DNA of 64,000 nucleotides from Sclerodactyla briareus. Taxonomy: Eukaryota; Echinodermata; Holothuroidea; Dendrochirotida; Sclerodactylidae. Positions within the stretch are counted from its first letter, which is position 1; the number at the start of each line of letters is the position of its first letter. Shown here in pieces: positions 23,309 to 34,000 of this stretch. The stretch spans positions 215,138 to 279,137 of the forward strand of contig JAODTK010000156.1 in NCBI GenBank assembly GCA_026419785.1, read 5' to 3'. The translations under genes and the position numbers were made by a program. The notes beneath the pieces were generated by a model. The model saw only the letters and a list, made by a program, of their open reading frames with translations. It had not been told where the DNA came from and searched no databases.

Positions 23309-24085
23309 TCGGGGGGGTTGAGGGGGAAACAAAATGAAGAAGAAGAAGACCGGTTTTGGCATAATTCCCCCCCCCCCCCCGAAAGGGTTCTTCATTAAGA
23401 TCCCAGAGTAATGCAACATGACCATGTTTATAGATCGAGTGCATCATGATCTTGCACAATACTGGGCCAAATAAATTGTTACAGAGGAGAGGATGGGGGG
23501 GGGGGGGGGGGGGGGAGGGTTTGATTCTGTATTAGAGCATGAGTTAATGCATTACTAAAAAGTCACATATGATTAATTATACACCTTTAAACTATTGTAT
23601 AGCAAAATCTATAGTACATGTTACATGATGAAGATCATGCTACCATGTCACTTAAGCTCATGAAATCTTCATAACGGGAAGACCCCTGATGTACTATTTA
23701 AAACTATAAAACTGGCATACACACTGGGTAAATGACTTGACTGGCTCTAATAAATAATTTACAACAGGGAATTACCTCAAGAGTAATTCCAAAGGTTTCA
23801 GGGGTTCTGCATCCTAACAAATGCAAAAATACTGTAATGTCTATACTCCCATATAGTATAACAACATATGACCTCCATTACCACTGGAGCACAACGAGCA
23901 ACGGCACACTCTTTGTTCAGGTACGGCACTGTTTTTTTTTTTGCAAAATTTCCCTCTCAATTCACACTTGGCCAATCATAGATAGGACTATAACTTGGAT
24001 TATCATGGGATCTGTGCATGACACAGCTTCATTTCATTGCCCTGTAATGTCATCAAAACATTAAAAAAAAAATTAAAAATAGGTC
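23309..24085. other. Unassigned, with C and G homopolymers
   Basis: C13 near 23,369 and a G run of about 19 at 23,497-23,515 sit in AT-rich DNA. Homopolymers this long are likely to be mis-sized in the assembly. No gene is seen. Confidence 0.45.
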
Positions 24086-24089
24086 CTCA

Positions 24090-24380
24090 AGAGCTACAGG
24101 CTGTCGACTCTGAATACTTAGCTGAGTATCTAACCGATTATCTATTTGATCAAGTGCTACATGCAAGTCGTCAGACCTCAGGCGAATATCTATTCGGTAC
24201 TCAGGGTATCAGCCGCTTCGAAAGAAAAGGCAAAGCTTGGACTCATAAAGTATATCACGCAGGTATTCAGCTGACGACCAGAAACCTCGGAAGGACGAGC
24301 ACAAGTCCTCGCGTATCTAGTTCTAGTCTTCGAAGAATTCCCTGATACCTATCCGGTAACTAGTAGGTATCCGGCCAGTC
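24090..24380 (+). repeat. Second GAGTATCTA-related block
   Basis: Words such as GCTGAGTATCTAACC, CGAATATCTATTCGGTACTC, GGTATTCAGCTG, CGCGTATCTAG, GATACCTATCCGGTAAC and GGTATCCGG recur at loose spacing, related to the block at 22,170-22,520. Confidence 0.45.
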
Positions 24381-24787
24381 TCGGGCTAATGTTCGTGGAG
24401 TTCGACTAGGTCATGGGCCTCCCACACAGGGTGCATCCGCGGTATATGGTTCGTGTGGCCGGCAACAGGAGTTGGCCGGTCAATTTGAAACCTAATGGGA
24501 ACTGATGAAAACGAAGACCAACTGTGGGAACCAGAGCCTCGTTGAATATGGGACGCAACCATGTAACGCTGGGGCTCCCCGTAAAAATAAAGACATTGTG
24601 GTTGTGGGCCAATAACAATGTCTCGTTCCCCTAAATAATGAGTGTCGGAATATTACATGATCTAGTTATCTCAGTAGCCCGTTGTAGCTACAGATGATTA
24701 TGGAGCCTCCCCGCCCATAATTCACTAGTACTAGTGAAATAGGGTAACCCCTATGGTGGGGTGGGGTATCAGATAATGAGATGCAGT

Positions 24788-24820
24788 GACAATACACACA
24801 TCACATATGTGGTGTTGTCA
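24788..24820. repeat. Short imperfect palindrome
   Basis: GACAATACACACATCACAT is followed by ATGTGGTGTTGTC, giving a self-complementary core CACATATGTG and outer GACAA/TTGTC arms. It could form a cruciform or hairpin. Confidence 0.55.
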
Positions 24821-24952
24821 GTGTGCGTGGCTGTGCGTGCATGTGGCCGTCTGACGTTAACGGTTCAAACTAGTTGGTTGTTAGATTAGTTACAGTTCGG
24901 AACCTTAGAGACCAATCTCGGTTTCATCTTATGGATAACATTCTCTTTATAG

Positions 24953-25155
24953 GCTCGAGTTTCTGAAGGAGTCGGGCCTTGCTCGGACAATCTGCGGGAA
25001 GTCATTGAGGTCCGTCCGCCTCCTGTCTTCCGTTGAGAAGCAACCGGGACGCCACATCAGTTCACAGGCGGCTTGAGACGTTCCAAAATGAGCGATCGAT
25101 AACTCTCATGTCATGTTACCTTGGAAACTACAACACTTACAACACATACGACAGT
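24953..25155 (+). CDS. Possible propeptide exon of the metallocarboxypeptidase
   Basis: A good acceptor (CATTCTCTTTATAG, AG at 24,951-24,952) precedes a frame reading LEFLKESGLA. After one shift the sequence reads SDNLREVIEVRPPPVFR (about 24,982-25,033). This resembles the carboxypeptidase A/B activation peptide, where a leucine-rich helix is followed by a V-x-V-R-x-PP segment. Further on, AIDN (about 25,094) and NYNTYNTYD (about 25,125-25,151) resemble the end of the propeptide and the YNTY start common at the mature enzyme. A donor GTACGT follows at 25,156. At least two indels and an in-frame stop must be accepted. The match is by family pattern only and is less secure than the catalytic exons. 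Confidence 0.45.
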
Positions 25156-25785
25156 GTACGTATATTGTATTACCCCCTGTACACGTTTACAACAATGGAC
25201 AATAATAGAATGGATTTAAACAAAATATCTGAGTGGGTTGTTATAGGCGGTTTTCGATTCGCGGGATATCCTCAGATTGTTTGACACAATAATGAGAACC
25301 TGTACGCATCAAGTCCTATGTAGTATCATGCTGAATAATTATCAAAGCCTAAACCGGCTGAAGCACGATCGGTCATTCCCAAAGAGTCGATCGGACGACT
25401 GTGCTAATATGATGGAACTTGACTCATCATTCAGGTTTTTGGTATCTTGCAGCATTTTTCTGTAACTAAAGCCTCAATGGTAGCGTCGTGTCCACATTAG
25501 CGCCAACAATCAAAATGTCGATGGGGAAATCTCCAAGGGGGGGGGGACTAGGGGTCCATTTGATACCCAATTTGACGTCACGGTTTCAGTGGTAGTGGGG
25601 AAACATGGACAGTGACCAGTGTGTCACTGGACTGTTTTGATTCATTGATTTTTTTTTTTGGAGCGGGGATAGGAAATATTGTCGTATGGGTGCTACAACC
25701 AAGAGAGGCGGGGGAGATTTGTGTGGCGGTAGGGGGGCGGACAAGTGAAGTACCCTCTACGCGGAGCGACCCACCACAGGTTAGG
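25156..25785. other. Probable intron, nothing recognised
   Basis: No motif or repeat is evident apart from short G and T runs. It lies between the propeptide-like exon and a dispersed repeat copy. Confidence 0.35.
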
Positions 25786-25915
25786 CGCAGTTATCGTACA
25801 AGACAATTTTTCGTTTGGCCGAGGAGCCAGCCCTAGATTGCAGGAGGGAAACGGACACTTCCCATGCGTCATGTGACAGGCGCAGTATCCTCACATTGAT
25901 AACATTTTTTTTTCA
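25786..25915 (+). repeat. Dispersed single copy of the ~200-bp repeat from 290-1,335
   Basis: TTATCGTACAAGACAATTTT, then TAGATTGCAGGAGGGAAACG, ACACTTCCCATGCGTCATGT and a TTGATAACATTTTTTTTT end follow the same order as the tandem units near the window's left end. Confidence 0.7.
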
Positions 25916-27479
25916 TGTCAGGCAGGAAACGAGGTTTCGTCCAAAAAATATCAAGCGTTTTGCGTTGGGTGCTGGACATTCTGAAAATTAACGATTGCAA
26001 AGGAAAGGCAAGTTGCAGGTCAGGAACGGAGTCAAGCACGACATATGGACATTGCCAACACACTACAGTTCGCACGAAGCGGCGGATTTTGCGAGGATCC
26101 AGTCACCATTGACCACGAACTCGACTCAATTGCACAGAGCCACTCTCTGACCAATCACTTAAGATAGCAAACGGAGCATGTAGGATTTGTACTTGACGAA
26201 ATACGGCCCCGGTTTGTCGTCAGTTCTTTGCGCGACCACAGGAGCTGGCTGGTAGGGAAATTTTACGTGAAGCCAGGACTTGGGTCCCCAAATGAGTATA
26301 ACACAAACGTAAAACCGCAACTGCCCGCCGATCAGGCGGGCGTCGGCGAAAAAATTCTACATTTGGACATTCCATCTAAAAAGACAGTCAATTTGGATAA
26401 AAATGAGTGTCTTCACACAAAAATTTGATGAGCGTTTCCTGGCCACGCGAAAAGTCATTCACACACGATGGAACGAACTTTCTTATTGTGGCGTAGATGT
26501 TCTCCAACCGCGCCACGTGGTGTCGCCATGGGGCCAACACGCACTTGAGTCTGGTGCCCCGCCTGTCCCGCCCCCCCTTTCCACACCTTAGCCTTCTCAG
26601 CCCACCATTCTCCCTTCAAAGACAACAGAGTTGACACTTTTGGGCACTCCATCCAGGAACAAACTAAAGCAAGGCCAATCGCCAGCCAATGCGCGGGTAA
26701 AGCAAGTTGGACATCAGGCGGAGGCATAGAGTAACACACAAGCGGTAAGCGGGTGGAAGCCAGAGTAGAAGGACACGGGTGAAAAGACTCATGTCTTTCT
26801 GACAACTTAATTTTTGTGGCTCCCGGGTTTGCATTCGAGCCGCACCGTGTGCCCTCATTAGTGATAGTCTGTGCCAGCTCGTGCACTAACTTTCACAAGT
26901 GGTCGCACATAAATAAATAAACAACATCCCCAGATCCACGCCCATCGTGGGACGACCCGACCTTCCCCCGTCGCCTTAACCCTCTTCACCTCGAGATAGC
27001 GATTTGTTTTTCACACCGTCCCCACATGCCGGGAGAGCACCCAGAGCACACACACGGGGATAGGGCGAGTGGACACCGCTGCAGCTGTGGCTAAAGATGA
27101 GAAAAGGACACACACAGAGTAGACTTAAAAATATAGGTTCGAGCGGACATTTTGGTTGTCCATGAAGGAACGAATCAGAACTCTGTCGTTGCACAGGATG
27201 GACCGGCATCAAATCATATGTCCGACCACTACCGAACAACAGAACGAAAGCGCAGCAGAACTCTCAACTCGTCATTTAGTCATCATGAATTTTTTTCAAG
27301 GTGGTGGTGATGGGATGTCGGGGGATACAGTGTCAGCGAAATAGCAGTCGGGCTCAAATTGGGGGGACAAAAGGCATGCGTCCCCCCAACCCAAAATTGG
27401 GGGGACGCCGTCCCCCCCGTCCCCCCCCCCCCACCATCCTGATCGCCGCCCTCTTGGCTAAACCTATACAGGGCAACAG
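25916..27479. other. Unassigned; GC-richer stretch with C/G homopolymers
   Basis: Open frames on both strands at about 26,230-26,890 show no family resemblance. The 27,355-27,432 segment is built of GGGGGGAC/GTCCCCCC runs and can fold back on itself. Confidence 0.4.
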
Positions 27480-27910
27480 GACTAACCAGGAATAAAGTTT
27501 GGACAATATTCTTGAGGAACTTCTCGACATCACGGAACTTTCTGGAAGATGTCCTACTGTTGATGGCACTCAGTATGGGAAAGAGAAACCTTCCCGACAC
27601 ATACAGTCTGTAACGCCTACTAGGAAGGTCATGCTGAATTCAAAAGATTGGAAGGAAAGTAAAAAACCACTGTCAGATCGCGCAGCCATGCGGGCACTTA
27701 GTGGAGCCGACCGAGGATTACGGAAGTCGAGTACACGTGATTCCAATATCCCGCCTCTCAATATGTATCTGCATATCATAGTCTACACGCGCATCACCCG
27801 ATCTCCACCGGACGACCGGAGCGAAAGGACGCTGAGACTCAGACCGGGAAGAGAAGCTAGGAGGACACACGGGAAGGCGCGACCTCAGAGGCTCAGGGAA
27901 GTGCATTAAT
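27480..27910 (+). pseudogene. Possible non-LTR retrotransposon ORF1 remnant
   Basis: An uninterrupted frame of about 137 codons contains KVMLNSKDWKESKKPLSD and later PPDDRSERTLRLRPGREARR. Its order of elements (a basic region, a MLNSK-type segment, then an acidic/basic ERxxRxxLRxxREAR helix) resembles the C-terminal part of CR1/L2-like ORF1 proteins. This is recognition of a pattern, not an alignment, and the gene could be something else. No endonuclease or RT follows it, so it would be an isolated fragment. Confidence 0.35.
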
Positions 27911-28059
27911 TTGAGGAATCGACGATGTTGCAGTCATGAATATACAGGATTGTAGTCCTTATACAGAAGCTAAAAAGTAAAGGCGTGGACGATTGATGAT
28001 ACGTACGTTCGGACCACATTTTAAGTGCGTACGTATAACTTTACGTGCGTAGGAGAGGA

Positions 28060-28185
28060 AGTAAGATTTCGGGATATATTACGCAGTATGACGTGCCGTA
28101 TGTTAGCGTACGTAATAACTCGTGGAGTTATGGTCCTGGGTATGTTATATGAAGGAAGTTTATATGCACTTGTTATCAAGTCCCT
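28060..28185 (+). CDS. Weak candidate exon of the metallocarboxypeptidase (YEG segment)
   Basis: An open frame reads FRDILRSM, then VMVLGMLYEGSLYALVIK ending near 28,181. In M14A enzymes the segment before the HxxE exon has an E-I..M helix, then IG-x-SYEGR followed by a strand of the LYxLKI type, ending in Lys. The next exon (30,960) begins in phase 0 with Ile-Gly-Val, which would fit. Against this, no consensus donor follows the Lys codon, the Arg after YEG is missing, and the surrounding DNA is rich in TACGTAC words that look noncoding. Confidence 0.3.
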
Positions 28186-28423
28186 ACGTACATTATTCAG
28201 GCTGTATGGGGCGTTCAAAACAATTCAATGGTATAACACGTAGTTCGATAACAACAAAACAACAAAAAATAGTGGAAGAACTCATGTCGAATTATTAGCC
28301 AGTGGTTCTGTAGCAGAGGTCAAGAATCGTCTCGAGATAATTAGAGCTCTGGGAAACAAAAATAGTTGGCTAGCCATTATTGTCCGCTTAACTCTGTTCA
28401 GAAGATTCCTAGTACTCACTATG

Positions 28424-28482
28424 TGTGTATATGTGTGCGTTGTGCGTGTGTGTGTGTTGTGTGTGGTGTGTGTGCGTGTGCA
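28424..28482. repeat. TG-rich low-complexity run
   Basis: An interrupted (TG)n stretch with GCG steps. No leader-type GAAGTCAGAGG box precedes it. Confidence 0.75.
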
Positions 28483-28559
28483 CCTTCGAAGTTTGTGGAA
28501 CACGATTTCTCAGGAATGAACGCGCATCTCGCTGTGAAAGTTGGTCAGAATAAGAAAAA

Positions 28560-30958
28560 TAAGTCTCTCATCTGAATAAATATTCCACATCAAATTTGTC
28601 ATACGTAAGAGTTTAACAAACTTTCATGATGCACCCCTATACGTATTCGGCCTCGCAAGTCTCTGTGGTGGTCATCATCCGTTAATATCTTCCTTGACAT
28701 CTAGGGCGTATCTATCCAATTTTTCACACCGTTTTCACTTTTGAGACGTCGTATATTTCGGGCTCAAATTGAATTGAAAAGTCAAATTAATAGTTGTCTT
28801 TTAACATGGGAGATTGGCCAGCATTGCCTCGGAGCCTTGAGTTGTCCTAATCGTATCTTCTCGATAGGAGGAAAGATTATAGTATTACCGCAGGTGCAGG
28901 ACGGCTGCAACTTATTTCGAAACATGAAATGTATATTTTTTTTCGAAAGTTTAATGCCGGTCTCAATTTTTAAAAACGTTGGTTTTTAAAAATAACTGTA
29001 AACTTGTAAAAACCTCAATCGCGTATAGATCCAACAGGTAGTACGTTACTGCGGTATCAAGTAGGCTCCGTGATGCATGACGATGTAGGGTAGACTACGT
29101 TACATTCCGGGTGTAGGCCCGTCGCGGCGAGGAAACGAACAATATCCACGCCTGGAACATTGACGAGATAAGTAACGATGGGGTTATGGAACGGCCCGCC
29201 TATAGGCCTACTTCAGGACATTATCCAAGTGATTCAACGTAATATAATTTTGATGTTATTGGTTGATAGAGACCTTGCGTGAGAGGTAATTAGTGTTGGA
29301 GCGAACGTTAATGGGAAAAAATGTGGAGATTATTAATAGAGATTTGGCTGCGCAAGTTCAATTAGTGTGGGGAGAACTGTAATGGGGTACTGTAATGGGG
29401 CGAACGGTCCTTGTTTTCTTAAGAAAAGTTTGCGGGCTCACAATCTGTTGTATTGTTCCTAATGTTGGCGAAGAAGACGGCAATATTAATTAAATGAGGC
29501 CTCTGCTATTGATATAAAATGGAGGGAGCAGAGACGTGCCAAATAAAAGCCCTCAGGAATAGCATAGTATTACCGTCATATGAACAATACTAGAGCAAAA
29601 AAGCAAGCATAGCCCAGACGTCTGATGCCTAAACACAGTCAAGGTGGCTTAAAACGAATGAGCTCTTGAAGCACCATACCAAACCAATGCATCACAAAAT
29701 AACTGGTTCTGCTAGTGATTTCATTACCACCAACCAAACTTTACCCATGTTTCTCCCATTCAAGGAAATATCAGTTGTGCGAGTTAGTACTTGACCATGA
29801 GATGAATGTTCTCCTCGGAAATAATGGTTGTTAATTAGTTGTCATGCCAGTTTTGCAAGTTTCACATATAAATACATGAAATATGATCGGGAGAAGTTCG
29901 TTCTAATGTCTAACATACTGCCAGTATAACTGTAGCTTGTGTTGTAGGGGGGTACACAAGATACTGGGACCTGCACCGTCCGATAATAGGAACCTATCCA
30001 AGACCACCATTTATCAGCTAGATGTGCAATTATGTAGGCCTAAATGACGAGACATTGTAAAAACAGTGATTTGTTCCGATAATTTACTAGATTATTGATG
30101 CTATGCCATTTCAGGTTACCATAAAAACCCCAACACTGGTAGAAAAGCCGTTAACTGGAAATTATGCACCAAAAAACTAACGTAATGACGTACAGTAAGT
30201 TGTTTCAACAATAACTTCAACACCATCGGTCATCCATTTAAAAGAAAAAAAAAACCTTGAAGTCCTGCGAACCATGAACTGTAAACAGATAAATATTTGA
30301 AGTTCTGTAATGACGGACAGTAACTGAGTTACTCCACCCAAACTGATGGTAAAAATTAGTTGTATTCAGGTGAAAAAGAACCTATAAAAGTTGCCAGTTA
30401 TATGACATATCAACAGGCAATTAATCAACAGGCATTATGGTTGTACTAGCTTAGGAGAATCATAAACCCATGTAATACTCATTGACACAATACACACAGG
30501 GATGCATTGCAATTTTGTTGCCACATATTGCTGCATAATCCATGTTGTTTTTAAGAGCTCACTGTAGTGGTTGTCAGTTGCTCACTAGATAAGTAAATTA
30601 CTGGCGAGGGTGACGTGAGAGGCTTCAACCTGACCAATTAACTGAAGAAGCTGCATTTGCGATGGAAAAAGCCCGGGAAAACACTAGCGAGTGACTGAAA
30701 AAAAAAAATCGATTGCACAACGGGCGAGATACTTATGGCGATCGCCTTGTTACATGGTGACGGTCAACGTGATGACGGTTCATATTATGAAGCGGTATCA
30801 TGCTTCATTATTAAGCACGTTTGTGTCAACCCCAATGGATATCAAGTTCAAGTGAACTCGAAGTCAATCAACAAGAAATGTAGTGGGAAGTAACGTCAGG
30901 CGATACATCGACAGTTCAAAACTGACACGATGATCTTCAATTTCACTTGCGCATTTCA
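28560..30958. other. Probable intron, mostly unassigned
   Basis: AT-rich DNA. Two similar segments near 30,140-30,215 and 30,245-30,330 share GTAATGACG-ACAGTAA words and may be parts of a small inverted-repeat element. A hairpin-capable GGCGAGATACTT...GCGATCGCCTTG motif lies at 30,709-30,752. No exon is recognised before 30,960. Confidence 0.4.
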
Positions 30959-30959
30959 G

Positions 30960-31065
30960 ATTGGAGTCGAACAAAGGTCGAACAAGTCCGCAGTCGACTA
31001 CCAGGAGGAAATCCACCCCAGAGAATGGATTTCACCGCGCTACCGTATAAATCATCGTCAGAAGG
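30960..31065 (+). CDS. Metallocarboxypeptidase exon with the HxxE zinc motif
   Basis: An acceptor (TTTCACTTGCGCATTTCAG) ends at 30,959. The frame ATT GGA GTC... is open throughout and contains RSNKSAVDYQ and EIHPREWISP (about 31,008-31,037). The His-Pro-Arg-Glu supplies two of the three zinc ligands (His69 and Glu72 in bovine carboxypeptidase A numbering), and HxREWISP is the most diagnostic motif of the M14A family. After ISP a probable indel obscures the expected ATV segment. A donor GGGTAAAT follows, with GT at 31,066-31,067. One surplus G in this GGG would explain why the exon does not join in phase 0 to the next one, which needs phase 0. Confidence 0.88.
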
Positions 31066-34000
31066 GTAAATATCAGCGGCGATTCAGTCAAAATATTTAG
31101 TAGATGGTCCCTAGTTTTTAGGGTTCAGGCTGTTCAGCTAAAAGATCATTTGAGGCCATTATTAGGAGGAGGGGGGGGGGGGTTTGTTGTTGTGAAGGCC
31201 TCTGTAGTCATTCTTGCGTAAAACATGGATATTTCGAATAGTTAACTAACTCGGGCCAGGTATCTGAATATAAAAGGTCTACACTGGTAGCAAAAAGAAG
31301 GGTTGAAACAACACTTCTAGGATTGGTTATGAGACAGCCCCCAGGTAGAATTCAACCTTTTTGTCTCACACAACTTTAACACTCGGGGACGTGTAGCCAC
31401 CTCAGCAAACGAGGGAAGTTGGATTCTACACCGCATTATTAGTTTATTGGTGATGGTGTTCCTTCAAGGGTTCAAAGCTTACATGAAAATCCAAAACTCC
31501 AGCAAAGCTAGACTGATTGAACCGATGAAGCTGACATTTGGTTTGTAGCTTTTTTTATTTCCTCGCCAACGGCCAGAAGTTATGCGTCAAGGAGTATGTG
31601 CCGTGTGTGTCCGTGTGTGTTGTGTGCAGGGTGCATGAAAACACCTTGTCCTCGGACGATATCTTGAAAATGCAAGCAGGCATCAAGTTCTATTCGGCCT
31701 GTAGGTTCGTAATGTAGTGTAGTTGATCCATGTTTCATGTTGCCTGTCAAGTTCACCAAAGTCAAAGAGAGGCCAATGACCGAAATATCAAAAGGCATAA
31801 CTCCGTGTTATCCAGGTCCTACTTCGCTGATCTTTTGGAACTTAGTTGCCGATGATGCAAGGCATCAAATTAAAATATAATGGTCATGTCACACAAGATA
31901 ACTCAGAGTCAATCAGGGGTCAAAAACTAGATTTTTGGCCATAACATGGAAACAATGTCTGCGAGGTTGGGAAAGTGCGCCATCGTGATCCACTCGCTGA
32001 CCCGACTGTGTGATTCTTGAACCTCAATTTGGAGTTACCATTTGATGGGCCGATCAAATGTTCGTGGCCCTTTCCGGATCTCAATATACCTTCTGTCAAA
32101 ACGGACCATAAGTGAATCGCCTTTGACATCTGGGTGGAAGATATCAGAGGTTAAAAATTTTTCATTTGAAATTAGTGCAGTTAAGATGTTCGTAGGAGTT
32201 GATTGTCGTGGTGAATCCAGTAGGTCAAAACTACTTATGATGATAGGGTCAAAAAGGTTGTAAAGGTCAAATCTCGTTACAGGGCAAAGAAAGGGAGAAT
32301 GTTAATGTGGGGTATGCGACAGAGCTTTGTGCAGGTGCTGAATACACGAAAACAAACTCCTGCTTCAATGGGCACTCAGTTCTCAAATTACAGGGGTCAA
32401 GGTTGGTTTTGATACCTTTGGCAATAGCATCGGAAGTATACTCCGGAATACATAATACTTGTGGGACTGGGTGTATCTCATCGGAGGTAACACTTTAAAA
32501 AACGGTCAGTCATAAAAGATTCATTAGGGTCAGTTTTCTGGCCATTAAATGGAATCCACATGTCTGCCGAGGGGGGGAGGATTAAAATTTTGTCCTGGCC
32601 ATTTGGATCTCTCTAAATTTGGGACCCCAGAAATAAAAAGAACAGGTCATATCCAGCATTTGACACCTCCCCCACACTTGTGCCCCATCAGAATTTTGGA
32701 CCCCCCCACGCCCCAGAAATTTGGGGTGCCATTTGTCCACCTTTCGTCCGAATTAATGGGTGCGGGGGAATAGAAGAGGGATCACAAATTTTGAACTCCG
32801 AAATGGATAAGAACAGGTCAATTTTCCCAAACATTTGACACTCACCCACACTCGTGCCCCACCCAATGTTGGACACCCACCACTCAGAAATGTGCGTTCG
32901 TCATGTCGGCCCAAAATAGTAGTGCTGGGGGATGGAAGAGTGGCTAGTAATGTTATTGAACCTCAGAAATGGAAGGACAGGTCAATCCCAACATTTTGGA
33001 CACTTCATCCACAGGGTTCCAACACCCAAATGTTGACCGCCATGCATTCTCAGAAATTTGTGCTTTTTCCAATTTTTGCGAAAATAATGTGGCGCGGGGG
33101 GAATAGTAGAGAGGTCAAACTTTTTGAAAAACCCAAGAAATTGAGGAACATGTCAAGAACAGCCTTGTAGATGGAAGCAAATGATCAGTTTCTTTCCTTT
33201 CCGGGATGAAAAATGTGACTCCTCTTCTACACCCCCTGCAACACATTTCACGAGAATGTGGTGCTAGCTTATCAAAGTAATAAGGATTGCTGGAAGGTGG
33301 GGCTCCCTTCCAATTGCATGGCTACTAGTACTAACTAGCCAAGCGACCTGAGCCACATCTAGGCCTCGCTGTCGTAATATTGACAGTAAAAACCAAGCGT
33401 TACTTTAACTGAAATTGTTTTCTTACCACATCACTATTTCGACGTCAGTGATTCAGTAGGCTAAGTACTCTCTAACATTCGTACTACCCCGGAAGTATCG
33501 ACTACTTGGATGCGTGCAAATTAATCTTCATTCACACAGATACACTTAAAGGAATAGTCTGGTTACAGTTGTACCCTTATACAGTTGGCCTCGTTAGCAA
33601 AGAACCCGCTGCAGTTCGAGAGGCCGAGGGTGCAGTGAAATAGTTGCTCCCCCGTGACTGTGAACAAACAAGTTAATCACTGACGTATATCCAGTGCAGA
33701 GGGGGACACGGGTGGGCATGACGCCACAATTAGCTGATTGACGACAGGAAAAGTATCTGAATAATCTGCAATTGGTTTGAAGCGATAGAGACAAGTCCAT
33801 AGCAGCAAAAATAGAATCAGATTACAATGGAATGCAAAACTGGGTAAAATCTGGCAATGATGCTGCATCACGGCAATTGTGTCTACGGATTATTTATCCT
33901 TTTAAGCAATTGACACGTCCCTATTCATGAGTTCGTAGTATAGAGACATGGCATGTGAAGGGGGGGGGGGGTCGCGCCCTAACCACATTTTTCATTGTCC

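Noticed and set aside
26455..26886. A 143-codon open frame on the - strand
   Set aside because: There is no recognisable motif, and the overlapping + strand frame is equally long. The GC-rich stretch explains the absence of stops.
26810..26890. A second tRNA-like promoter on the - strand (GGCTCGAATGCAAACCCGGGAGCC)
   Set aside because: It is only weakly B-box-like, with no A box at the right distance and no A-rich or simple-repeat end.
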